From Pseudomonadota bacterium (GTDB lineage Bacteria; Pseudomonadota; Alphaproteobacteria; Rhizobiales; Devosiaceae), in contig JAEYZJ010000224.1 in assembly GCA_023430705.1 (NCBI GenBank), forward strand, positions 1 through 19,244: a stretch of DNA of 19,244 bases, read 5' to 3'. Positions within the stretch are counted from its first letter, which is position 1; every line of letters begins with the position of its first letter. Shown here piece after piece: positions 1 through 7,123 of the stretch. Below the pieces are notes generated by a model. That model saw only the letters and a list, made by a program, of their open reading frames with translations. It was not told the DNA's origin and searched no databases. The position numbers and the translations under genes are program-made.

Positions 1-653
1 ATGCCGGAGACGGTGACGTTGAGCGCCACGGCCATGCCGCCGGTCATCCCGGCGAGGGCGCCGCGCAGCGTCTCGGCCTCGAACGAGGAGAGCCCGGAAA
101 TGGGGATCAGCATCAGGATGAAGCCGATGGCCGTGCCGAGCAGCGCGAGGCGGAGCAGCCCTTCGGAAACGAAGAGGCCGAGCTTTTCGCGGTGTCGCAG
201 CCGGTCGGCGACATTGCGCAGCAGCAGGGTCTGGTCGAGCCGGCCGCCCTGTGGGCCGAGTTGTGCTTTCCGCAGCAGGTTGGCCGCATGCGTCGCGAGG
301 ATGCCGGGTTCGAGCACGGTGCCGGCGCCGGTCAGCACGCGATCGCCGGCGAGCCGGAAGCCCGTGGCGCTCTCGGCCTCGATCGCGGCGCGGGCCTTGC
401 GGGCGGCGACCAGCTCGCGGCTGATCTCGAACGCCTGGTAGAGCGCATGCAGCGAGGTCAGCGCGAAGAGCGCGAGGATGAGCAGCGAGATGCGGGTGTG
501 GTCGGCCTCCAGCACGCTCTCGAGCAGGCCCATCCGCCACAGGGTGAGCATCGCCAGGGCCACCAGCACCATCACGACGAGCCAGCGGAGCACGGGCGCG
601 TAATCGCGAATCTCCCGGGGCGATCCGATGATCGCCGACTTCACGTCATCCAA
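1..653 (-). CDS. MotA/TolQ/ExbB proton-channel family protein (3' end cut by window)
   Basis: An inner-membrane protein related to the MotA/TolQ/ExbB channel subunits, which use ion flow to drive a partner. The visible 217 residues hold two hydrophobic helices near residues 21-40 and 55-72. A soluble stretch follows, then a third helix at about 166-188 containing LLGTAIGFILML. A segment with GMTGGMAVALNVT comes next; this Gly-rich third/fourth helix pattern is the family signature. The reading frame runs off the left edge, so the C-terminus is missing. No ATG precedes the first helix. I chose TTG at 653, with GGAG ten bases upstream; GTG at 644 is the alternative. It is divergent from the DUF3422 gene at 856. 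Whether it is TolQ-like or belongs to another branch cannot be decided; no TolR/ExbD partner is visible because that side is outside the window. Confidence 0.8.
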   Translation of the reverse strand, partial: MDDVKSAIIGSPREIRDYAPVLRWLVVMVLVALAMLTLWRMGLLESVLEADHTRISLLILALFALTSLHALYQAFEISRELVAARKARAAIEAESATGFRLAGDRVLTGAGTVLEPGILATHAANLLRKAQLGPQGGRLDQTLLLRNVADRLRHREKLGLFVSEGLLRLALLGTAIGFILMLIPISGLSSFEAETLRGALAGMTGGMAVALNVTVSG

Positions 654-744
654 GGCCGAAATACTCCATCCTCCGGGTGCGCCGCGCCGGCGGACCCGTC
701 CAGGCAACCGCTAGCATGCGGGGGCAATCGCCCTTGCCTATGCA

Positions 745-761
745 TGGCATTGGAAATGCCA
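745..761. promoter_or_regulatory. Perfect 7-bp inverted repeat in divergent intergenic region
   Basis: TGGCATT (745-751) and its exact reverse complement AATGCCA (755-761) flank a GGA spacer. It sits about midway in the 202-base gap between the channel-like gene (start 653, minus) and the DUF3422 gene (start 856, plus). This is a typical place for an operator shared by two divergent promoters. There is no T-run, so it is not a terminator. No regulator is identified. Confidence 0.35.
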
Positions 762-855
762 AACGCGGCGGGCCGGAGCGCGACAAAGTGACGATTGCGG
801 CGCGCCGAACGAGGGCCCACGCTAGGCGCGGGCAAGTCGAGGCAGGCACGAAGTC

Positions 856-2097
856 ATGGCGTGGCAGGAACATGGATACCGGCGGCTGATCGATGCCGAG
901 ACGCACGCGCGGCCGGTGCTGCCGATGCGGCCGCCCGTCCGTATCCGGCGGCTCGCCTTCATGAGCGCCGATGACGGTTCGGACCTCAGGGACCTGCACA
1001 GGCAGATGGCGATCGTCGCCGGGGTCCCGTCGCAGGGCCCGGCCTGGGCGCGGCAGCTCGATTTCGAGCGCGACGGGCGGCAGGTGACCTGGGAACTGCA
1101 CAACGAGTTCGCGACCATCACCTGGAGCGGACCGGCGGACGACTGGGACGCCCGGCCCGAAGGGATCGGGCTGGAGCTGCACGAGCGGCTGCTCCTCGTC
1201 TTTGCGACCCGCATCGACGTCATCGGCACCCCGGCGATCTCGGAGAAGGCGCTGTCGGGCTTCAACCCGCTCAGCCTCTGCTACTCGTCGATCTTCGACG
1301 GCGGGGCCGAGGCGGCCACCGATTTCCACCTCGACGAGGATGGGTTCACCCGCTTCGAGGTGGCGGCGGCGCGCAGTGGCGAGCTGAGGATCGGCGTGAT
1401 CGTGCGGCGGCTGCTCGAGATCGAGACCTACCGCATCATGGCGCTGATCGGGCTGCCGCTGGCGCGGGAGATGGGCGGGCAGGTTTCTGAATACGAGCAG
1501 CGGCTGGCGCAGATCATGCACAAGGCGGGCGGGGACGACTCGGCCGAGACGCACAACGCCGCGCTCGAGGCGCTGCACCGGCTGTCGGGCGAGATCGGCC
1601 GCACGGTCGAGCAGACCAGCTTCCGCTTCGCCGCATCGCAGGCCTATGGCGAGGTGCTGGCCGAGCGGCTGGCGCGGCTCAGGGAGCAGGCCATCGGCGA
1701 GTTCACCACGATCGAGCGGTTCATCAACAACCGGGCCCAGCCGGCGCTCGCCACCTGCCGGGCGACCGAGAAGCGGCTGACGGCGCTTACCGAGAAGGTA
1801 CAGCGGGCCATCGAGCTGCTCGATGCGCGAATCACGCTCTCGATCCAGACGCAGAATCGCGCGGTACTCGACGGCATCTCGCAGACCGGGCGCAGCCAGT
1901 ACCGCCTGCAGCTCACCGTCGAGGGCCTGTCGATCATCGCCATTTCCTATTATGCGCTGGGAATCCTCGGCTACGTGTTCGAGGGCCTGCACGAGGTGCT
2001 GCCCTTCACCAAGGGCGAGATGACGGCGATCGCCGCCCCGGTGGTGATCCTCCTCGTCTTCTTCGGTATCAGGCGCATCCGAAGGCAGGCGCACTGA
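856..2097 (+). CDS. DUF3422 family membrane-anchored protein
   Basis: The 413-residue protein fits the DUF3422 family, which is common in alphaproteobacteria and has no settled function. Family marks are the N-terminal HARP motif (residues 17-20, in LIDAETHARP), a conserved central domain including HNEF (82-85), a long helical region rich in Glu/Arg/Leu (about 205-345) and two C-terminal transmembrane helices (about 355-376 and 388-405) followed by a basic tail. The large N-terminal part is probably cytoplasmic, held to the inner membrane by the C-terminal hairpin. There is no signal peptide. The ATG at 856 is chosen because it keeps the HARP segment, although the upstream GAGG is rather far away. 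It is divergent from the MotA/TolQ-like gene; a functional link between the two is only inferred from position. Confidence 0.85.
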   Translation: MAWQEHGYRRLIDAETHARPVLPMRPPVRIRRLAFMSADDGSDLRDLHRQMAIVAGVPSQGPAWARQLDFERDGRQVTWELHNEFATITWSGPADDWDARPEGIGLELHERLLLVFATRIDVIGTPAISEKALSGFNPLSLCYSSIFDGGAEAATDFHLDEDGFTRFEVAAARSGELRIGVIVRRLLEIETYRIMALIGLPLAREMGGQVSEYEQRLAQIMHKAGGDDSAETHNAALEALHRLSGEIGRTVEQTSFRFAASQAYGEVLAERLARLREQAIGEFTTIERFINNRAQPALATCRATEKRLTALTEKVQRAIELLDARITLSIQTQNRAVLDGISQTGRSQYRLQLTVEGLSIIAISYYALGILGYVFEGLHEVLPFTKGEMTAIAAPVVILLVFFGIRRIRRQAH

Positions 2098-2153
2098 TAC
2101 GCAATATTGGCGAATTCGGGCGCGGAGCATGCCATAGCCCGCGCTGGAGAGGT

Positions 2154-2165
2154 GTGCGCGCGCAC
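2154..2165. repeat. 12-bp perfect palindrome upstream of cytochrome c gene
   Basis: GTGCGCGCGCAC is its own reverse complement and lies 66 bases before the cytochrome start at 2232. In such GC-rich DNA an alternating GC palindrome can arise by chance. It is recorded as a possible regulatory or structural element with low support. Confidence 0.2.
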
Positions 2166-2231
2166 CATGGACAGACCGGCGCTTGCGGGCGCCAGCCGCC
2201 CGGCAACGGGCGACGAACCGGAGATGAGTGA

Positions 2232-2624
2232 ATGAAAGTCCTGGCCCTGGGCCTCGTGTTTTCCGCCCTTCTCGCGGCCCCGGCCTTCGCCCAGGGCGAT
2301 GCCGCGGCAGGCGAAAAGGTCTTCAAGAAGTGCGCCTCGTGCCACGCCGTGGGCGAGGGCGCCAAGAACAAGGTGGGCCCCGAGCTCAACAACCTGACGG
2401 GCCGCATCGCCGGCTCGCTTCCCGACTTCAAGTATTCCAAGCCGATGATCGAGGCCGGGGCCGGCGGGCTGGTCTGGACTGCCGAGACGCTGCACGAGTT
2501 CCTCACCAAGCCCAAGGACTTCGTGAAGGGCACCAAGATGAGCTTTCCGGGCCTCAAGGACCAGGGCGACATCGACAATCTCGTCGCCTATCTCGACACT
2601 TTCGCGACGGCGCCGGCCGAGTAG
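2232..2624 (+). CDS. Class I soluble cytochrome c (cytochrome c2/c550-like)
   Basis: A 130-residue exported mono-haem electron carrier. A Sec signal peptide covers residues 1-20 and ends in AFA, followed by a Gln. The haem-binding motif is CASCH at 34-38, and the sixth ligand is probably Met103 in GTKMSFPG. The spacing and the segments KVGPELNNLTGR and PDFKYS are typical of cytochrome c2-type proteins, as is the short C-terminal helix (DIDNLVAYL). It should sit in the periplasm and shuttle electrons, for example from the bc1 complex or a periplasmic dehydrogenase to an oxidase. The start has GGAG eight bases upstream. A terminator follows at once, so it is probably a single-gene unit. Its nearness to the PQQ dehydrogenase at 3954 suggests, but does not show, that it serves that enzyme. 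Confidence 0.92.
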   Translation: MKVLALGLVFSALLAAPAFAQGDAAAGEKVFKKCASCHAVGEGAKNKVGPELNNLTGRIAGSLPDFKYSKPMIEAGAGGLVWTAETLHEFLTKPKDFVKGTKMSFPGLKDQGDIDNLVAYLDTFATAPAE

Positions 2625-2646
2625 GGGGGGCAACCGTTTCCTGCAG

Positions 2647-2683
2647 CCGCCCTTTCCCGCAACGGAGGGGGCGGTTTTCTTTT
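2647..2683 (+). terminator. Rho-independent terminator after cytochrome c
   Basis: CCGCCC (2647-2652) pairs with GGGCGG (2669-2674), with further CC/GG pairing inside. A T-rich run, TTTTCTTTT (2675-2683), follows immediately. It lies 22 bases after the stop of the cytochrome gene and separates it from the LysR gene. Confidence 0.8.
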
Positions 2684-2823
2684 GGGCCGAATCGTGGCGA
2701 AGAAGCCCGGCGCGGCGGGGGCACTACGACTTTGTTCCGATACGCGGCCCCAGCTGAATGGTGCGACATACCGTCAGGCTGGCGAATACGGGCTATTGCG
2801 GAGGCTGGGAGCAGGGGCGGCGC

Positions 2824-3870
2824 ATGGACATCACCCTCAAGCAGATGCAGATCTTCCGCGCGGTCGTCATCGCGGGGTCGATCACCAAGGCCTCGCGGCG
2901 CGTCGGGCTCAGCCAGCCTTCGATCAGCCAGCAGCTGGCCAAGCTCGAGGAGCGCCTCGGCGCGCAGCTGATCAACCGCAACCGCACCGGTTCGGTCAGC
3001 CTCACGCCTTCGGGCGAATACTGGTTCAAGTTCTCCGACGATGTGCTGCGCCGCTTCGACCAGGCGATCGACGAGCATGAGAAGCGCTATGTCGACAGCC
3101 GGGTGTTCCTGCGCATTGGCCTCTCGCCGACGCTGCGCGGACGGTTTCTCTCGGCGGCGGCGCGAATCGCCAGCGAGGAACAGGGCTTTGCAAAGTTCGA
3201 GGTGACCTACGCCACGACCAGCAGCGAGCTGGTCGAGCAACTGCGGCTGCACCAGCTCAACTGCGTGATCGTCAACGACGATGCCCTCGCCGAGGACCGC
3301 TCGAGCTTTTCGACCGCAGTGCTGTTCAAGGATCCGATGACGCTGATCGTGCCGGCCGAAGTGCCCGAGGGGGCGCTGGAGAAAGCGCTGGGCAAGGGCG
3401 TGAAGCCGGCCCAGCTGCATGGCGCGTTCTCGCGCTATGTCGAGATCAGCGCCAACGTGCCAATGCGGCCGGTGTCGGATGCCTGGTACCGCTCGAGCCT
3501 GCCCTATGCGACGCCGACCTTCACCGCCATGACCTATGTGGCGTCGGCCGACATCGTCGCCGAGGGGCTGGCCACGGCGCACGTGCCGCTGTCGCTGGTG
3601 CCGAGCCTACCCGGTTCGGTGCGCAGCCGCCTGCGGGTCTACACGCTGCCCGGCATGGACCGGGCGATCGTCCTCGCCATGCCCAAGCACCTGATGACGC
3701 TGCCGGGCTATGCCAACATCTTCCGCCGGCTGACGGACTTCTGCCGCAACGAGTACAGCCAGAACGTGCCGCGCGAGAGCGTGCTGGAGCTGCCCCACAT
3801 CGATCGGCCGCGGCCCGAGCGCGAGGCCAGTCCGTTGCGCCTCGCCGAGGTACAACAGAATTTCCAATAA
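2824..3870 (+). CDS. LysR family transcriptional regulator
   Basis: A 348-residue regulator. The winged helix-turn-helix is at residues 1-65: MDITLKQMQIFRAVV, then ITKASRRVGLSQPSISQQLAKLEERLG, then the wing ending in LTPSGEYW. The rest (about 95-300) is a periplasmic-binding-protein-like effector domain. It is about 40-50 residues longer than the usual ~300, mostly because of a C-terminal tail after about 310 that I cannot assign. An earlier in-frame ATG at 2758 would add 22 residues before the conserved N-terminus, so 2824 is preferred. It is transcribed in the same direction as the PQQ dehydrogenase, 83 bases upstream of it, so it is a likely local regulator of the oxidation module. LysR genes are more often divergent from their targets, so the link is an inference. 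Confidence 0.88.
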   Translation: MDITLKQMQIFRAVVIAGSITKASRRVGLSQPSISQQLAKLEERLGAQLINRNRTGSVSLTPSGEYWFKFSDDVLRRFDQAIDEHEKRYVDSRVFLRIGLSPTLRGRFLSAAARIASEEQGFAKFEVTYATTSSELVEQLRLHQLNCVIVNDDALAEDRSSFSTAVLFKDPMTLIVPAEVPEGALEKALGKGVKPAQLHGAFSRYVEISANVPMRPVSDAWYRSSLPYATPTFTAMTYVASADIVAEGLATAHVPLSLVPSLPGSVRSRLRVYTLPGMDRAIVLAMPKHLMTLPGYANIFRRLTDFCRNEYSQNVPRESVLELPHIDRPRPEREASPLRLAEVQQNFQ

Positions 3871-3901
3871 TTGAGATTGGCAATCTCCCCATCCGAAGGG
3901 G
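3864..3901. promoter_or_regulatory. Nested dyads between LysR gene and PQQ dehydrogenase gene
   Basis: GAGATTG (3873-3879) and CAATCTC (3881-3887) form a perfect 7-bp inverted repeat with a one-base spacer. A second pair, CCAAT (3864-3868) and ATTGG (3876-3880), overlaps it. CCCC/GGGG (3887-3890 / 3898-3901) lies just beyond. There is no T-run. The dyads begin at the last codons of the LysR gene and end about 50 bases before the dehydrogenase start, a suitable place for an operator. The A/T-rich dyad stands out from the GC-rich surroundings. Confidence 0.45.
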
Positions 3902-3953
3902 CCTAGGCTGGCGTCAGTGCCATCCAATGGTCCCGAAATGAGGGGGGAGAAGA

Positions 3954-5690
3954 ATGGGTCTCAAACACCTGATGTCCGCCATGCTGGCGGGCAGCATGCT
4001 CATGCTGCCGGGCGTCGCGCTCGCGGCTGACGTGACGGCGGAGCGACTTGCTGCCGCAGGCAGCGAATCGGAAGCGGCCAACTGGCTTTCGGTTCATCGC
4101 GACTACAGCGCAAGCCGCCACTCTCCGCTCAGCCAGATCAGTGCCGAGAACGTCTCCGGCCTCAAGCTCGCCTTCGCCGTGCCGCTCGGCGGTTCCGAGC
4201 CGGCCGGCTTCGGCGTCGGCTCCATGGAAGGCACGCCGCTCGCCAAGGACGGCTTCCTCTACATCTCCGATCCGTGGGGCACGCCCTACAAGATCGATGC
4301 GACGGACGGAAAGTCGGGCAAGTTCGCCTGGATCGGCGACACCGGCATCGACAAGGACCCGAGCCGCGGCATCCTGCTCGCCTCGCGCGGCCTGGCGCTG
4401 GTCGACAACCTCGTGATCACCGCCCTCAACGACGGCCGCGTCATGGCTTTCGACGACGAGACCGGCGACGTGGTGTGGGACCAGCAGGTCGGCACCGAGC
4501 CCGGCGAGGGCTTCACCAATGCTCCGCTCGTGGTCAAGGACATGGTGCTGGTGGGCCAGTCCTACGGCGACTGGGCGACCCGCGGCTGGGTCGCGGCGCT
4601 CGACGCCAAGACCGGCGAGGAGCGTTGGCGCTTCAACACCATTCCCGAACCCGGCCAGCCCGGTTCGGAGACCTGGAAGTGCGAGGAAGCCGGCAACCCC
4701 GACTGCTGGAAGACCGGCGGCGGCGCGACCTGGGTCACGGGTTCGTACGATCCGGCGACCAACACCACCTACTGGGGCACGGGCAACCCGGTGCCGATGT
4801 TCGACCCTGAATATCGTCCGGGCGACAACCTGTTCACCAACTCCTCGGTGGCGCTCGATGCCGACACGGGCGAGCTCAAGTGGTACTTCCAGTACACGCC
4901 GGGCGACTACATGGACTATGACGAGGTCGGCGCCCAGCTGCTTGTCGACACCAAGGTCGACGGCGAAGACCGCAAGGTGCTGGCCCACTTCGGCCGCAAC
5001 GGCTTCTTCTACACGCTCGACCGCTCAAACGGCTCGTTCATCGCCGCCAACCCGTATGTGAAGCAGCTCAACTGGACCAAGGGAATCGACCCCAAGACCG
5101 GCCTGCCGGTCGAGTACGACGCGTCCAGGTCACTGCAGGAATATGCCAATGGCGCGCTGCGCCGCGGTGGCGAGAACGTGCTCACCTGCCCGCACATCCA
5201 GGGCGGCATGAACTTCTGGCCGCCGGCGTTCGATCCGACCACCGCCATCGCCTACGGCGCCGGCATCGAGGGTTGCTCGGACATGTCGACCAAGGAGGAA
5301 GCACCGGGCGACAACACCACGTTCAGCGGTGGCTCGCAGGCCGGCTCGGGGGCGCTTACCGGCTCGATCTTCGCCTTCGACGTGGCGACCGGCAAGCAGA
5401 TCGCCCAGGTCGACCGGCAGTACCCGAACTATGCCGGCATGCTGTCCACCCCCGACCTGGTGTGGACCGGCGAACTCGACGGCACCTTCGGCGCCTATGA
5501 CGCCAAGACGCTCGAACAGAGGTGGTCGATCAACCTCGGCGGCTCGTTCACCGCGCCGGCGATCTCGTTCGAAGTCGACGGCAAGCAGTTCATCGCCATC
5601 GCTTCGGGCGGCAGTGCGCTGACCACGTTCGGCTATCCCGAGCTGGTCGGTCGCCCCGCGGCCAACGTGCTCTACGTGTTCTCGCTCTAG
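3954..5690 (+). CDS. PQQ-dependent (methanol/ethanol-type) alcohol dehydrogenase, periplasmic
   Basis: A 578-residue quinoprotein of the eight-bladed propeller methanol/ethanol dehydrogenase family, which oxidises alcohols in the periplasm using PQQ and a metal ion. The signal peptide is residues 1-25. Visible active-site residues by family alignment are Trp260 (stacks on PQQ), Asn278 in TGNP (metal ligand), Asp321 as catalytic base in MDYDEVG, and Arg348 in GRNGFFYTLDR. Asp323 follows two residues after the catalytic Asp, the D-Y-D pattern associated with lanthanide enzymes. Two features are odd. Asp206 (SYGDWATRG) stands where the metal-binding Glu is normal, and the adjacent-cysteine pair is absent (Gly139-Ile140 instead). 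Cys412 and Cys441 keep the usual 29-residue spacing of the structural disulfide, and Cys243/Cys251 may form another. A strong GGGGGAG site precedes the ATG. No PQQ synthesis gene is nearby. The substrate is unknown. Confidence 0.93.
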   Translation: MGLKHLMSAMLAGSMLMLPGVALAADVTAERLAAAGSESEAANWLSVHRDYSASRHSPLSQISAENVSGLKLAFAVPLGGSEPAGFGVGSMEGTPLAKDGFLYISDPWGTPYKIDATDGKSGKFAWIGDTGIDKDPSRGILLASRGLALVDNLVITALNDGRVMAFDDETGDVVWDQQVGTEPGEGFTNAPLVVKDMVLVGQSYGDWATRGWVAALDAKTGEERWRFNTIPEPGQPGSETWKCEEAGNPDCWKTGGGATWVTGSYDPATNTTYWGTGNPVPMFDPEYRPGDNLFTNSSVALDADTGELKWYFQYTPGDYMDYDEVGAQLLVDTKVDGEDRKVLAHFGRNGFFYTLDRSNGSFIAANPYVKQLNWTKGIDPKTGLPVEYDASRSLQEYANGALRRGGENVLTCPHIQGGMNFWPPAFDPTTAIAYGAGIEGCSDMSTKEEAPGDNTTFSGGSQAGSGALTGSIFAFDVATGKQIAQVDRQYPNYAGMLSTPDLVWTGELDGTFGAYDAKTLEQRWSINLGGSFTAPAISFEVDGKQFIAIASGGSALTTFGYPELVGRPAANVLYVFSL

Positions 5691-5713
5691 CGGGCGCCAC
5701 GGCAAGCGAATGC

Positions 5714-5737
5714 GCCGGGCGGCCCAGGCCGCCCGGC
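5714..5737 (+). promoter_or_regulatory. Strong hairpin between PQQ dehydrogenase and cytochrome c genes
   Basis: GCCGGGCGGCC (5714-5724) and GGCCGCCCGGC (5727-5737) are perfect 11-bp arms with a 2-base centre. The hairpin begins 24 bases after the dehydrogenase stop and is followed only by CTTTGTG, too few T for a full terminator. It may stabilise the dehydrogenase mRNA 3' end or act as a partial terminator, so that the downstream genes are expressed less. Confidence 0.5.
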
Positions 5738-5760
5738 CTTTGTGCCAGACAGAGGAAGCC

Positions 5761-6351
5761 ATGATGTCCCTCCGCAAATCCCTTGCGCTGCTGCTCTTTG
5801 CCGGCGCCATCGCGGTGACTTCGGTCGCCGTTGCCGCCAATGCTCCCGCCGGGGGCGGTGCTGCGGCGAACCTGCCGGCAAATGCCGACCTCGGCAAGAT
5901 CGAGGGTATCCCCGAGCTCGAAGGCGCCGACATCGTGCGCGGCAAGCGCATGTACAGTTCCAATGGCGGCAACTGCATTTCGTGCCATGGCTGGGACGGC
6001 GACGGCACGGGCAAGAACCCGCGTTCGGAAGGGGCCGCGGCGTTGCTGCGCGAGTCCGGCCTCGATGCGCAGGGCTTCATCGAGATCATCAGCTGCGGCA
6101 TTCCCGGCACGCCCATGCCCTACCACGACAGCCAGGCCTACAGGGACGACCGCTGCTTCGGGCAGGTGATGGCCGATTTCGCCGAGGGCGAGGCCCCGCA
6201 CAAGGGCAAGTCGATCAAGAAGGACGATATCGCCAACCTCACCGCCTACATCATGACATCGATCCAGGGGAAGCCTAAGGCCACCTTCGAGGACTGCGCG
6301 GCGTGGTTCGAGAAGTCGGCCGAAAAGGCCTGCGCCTTCATGAAGAAGTAG
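5761..6351 (+). CDS. Secreted mono-haem cytochrome c, likely partner of the PQQ dehydrogenase
   Basis: A 196-residue exported cytochrome c. The signal peptide is about residues 1-26 (SVAVAA). An Ala/Gly-rich linker follows, then the haem motif CISCH at 72-76 and a probable Met119 ligand in GIPGTPMPYHD. Four further cysteines (112, 132, 179, 191) probably make two disulfides, which suits a periplasmic protein. The C-terminal extension FEDCAAWF...ACAFMKK is not part of the standard cytochrome fold. It lies 70 bases after the PQQ dehydrogenase and should take its electrons, as cytochromes do in other PQQ alcohol dehydrogenase clusters. ATG codons stand at 5761 and 5764; AGGA just upstream fits either. 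The next gene begins 2 bases after the stop. Confidence 0.87.
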   Translation: MMSLRKSLALLLFAGAIAVTSVAVAANAPAGGGAAANLPANADLGKIEGIPELEGADIVRGKRMYSSNGGNCISCHGWDGDGTGKNPRSEGAAALLRESGLDAQGFIEIISCGIPGTPMPYHDSQAYRDDRCFGQVMADFAEGEAPHKGKSIKKDDIANLTAYIMTSIQGKPKATFEDCAAWFEKSAEKACAFMKK

Positions 6352-6353
6352 GC

Positions 6354-7115
6354 ATGCGTGCCCCCGCTGCAGCACTGTGGCTCGGCCTCGTCGCGATGAC
6401 GCTCCCGGCGCCGTCGCCGGTGCTGGCGCAGGCAGGGACGAACCTGACCTACGTGCCCGCCTTCACCATCTGGGACGTGAAGTTCGGCGAACCGGTGACG
6501 CAGATTCCCCTGAGCGCGGTGGCGCTCATCGCCTGCGGCACCAATGGCGGCCCGCCGTCGGTGCCGCTCGGGGATTTCGCCGAGTACGCCACGTGCCGGC
6601 CGGAAGCCTCGGGGCTGCACGAGGTGTTCTTCACCTACGATGACGAGCAGGACTACATCGCCAAGGCGCTGGAGGACGAATACCGCTTCGCGCAGGGCGG
6701 CACCTCGATCTACGCGCACCCGGTGATCTTCACGGTGCTGGTCGATGCCGGGGGCCTCGCGCGCGGCATCCGGATCGTCACCGACGAGCGGGCGAGCGAG
6801 CGAGACCGCCGCGTCGCGGTGCGGCTGAGCGAGAATCTCAAGGGCCGCTACAGCCCGTGGTCGCCCGCCTGCGAGGACCTGCCGGCGACCGACGGGCAAC
6901 TGCCGGTGGGCGCGATCTTCATCCACGAGGTGTGCACCGCGGAGGACCCCGGGGGCACCACGGCGATGCGGCTCGAAGCCACGTATTTCCGCAAGAAGGG
7001 GCAGACCTCGATCAACCGGGAGACCCAGAAGGTGCAGTCGAACTACTTCCAGAGCGCCACCCGGCTCGAGGTGGTGCAGTTGCCCTACCAGCCCGACACG
7101 ACGCCGGTCCGATGA
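6354..7115 (+). CDS. Secreted protein of unknown family in PQQ/cytochrome operon
   Basis: A 253-residue protein that I do not recognise. It begins with a clear signal peptide (residues 1-25, ending VLAQ). Four cysteines (61, 81, 173, 194) suggest two disulfides in the periplasm. The body looks globular and mixed alpha/beta, with no haem motif, no membrane segment after the signal, and no familiar catalytic motif. The ATG lies 2 bases after the cytochrome stop, and the gene overlaps or abuts the pentapeptide gene, so translation is probably coupled. Position suggests a role with the dehydrogenase and cytochrome, such as assembly, substrate binding or metal handling, but nothing in the sequence shows which. 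Confidence 0.75.
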   Translation: MRAPAAALWLGLVAMTLPAPSPVLAQAGTNLTYVPAFTIWDVKFGEPVTQIPLSAVALIACGTNGGPPSVPLGDFAEYATCRPEASGLHEVFFTYDDEQDYIAKALEDEYRFAQGGTSIYAHPVIFTVLVDAGGLARGIRIVTDERASERDRRVAVRLSENLKGRYSPWSPACEDLPATDGQLPVGAIFIHEVCTAEDPGGTTAMRLEATYFRKKGQTSINRETQKVQSNYFQSATRLEVVQLPYQPDTTPVR

Positions 7116-7123
7116 GGCGGGCC

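Noticed and set aside
192..791. Open frame on the plus strand at the left end
   Set aside because: It is composed of Gln/Arg/Glu-rich shadow sequence opposite the MotA/TolQ-like gene, which has clear membrane helices.
646..2130. Long open frame of 494 codons on the minus strand across the DUF3422 gene
   Set aside because: It is an antisense shadow made by GC-rich codon bias; the translation is Arg/Asp/Leu-rich and low in family signal, whereas the plus-strand frame matches DUF3422.
3954..5690. Naming the dehydrogenase xoxF, exaA or depA
   Set aside because: The D-Y-D signature fits lanthanide enzymes, but Asp206 and the missing vicinal cysteines do not fit XoxF or ExaA cleanly, and similarity to the Devosia deoxynivalenol dehydrogenase cannot be tested here.
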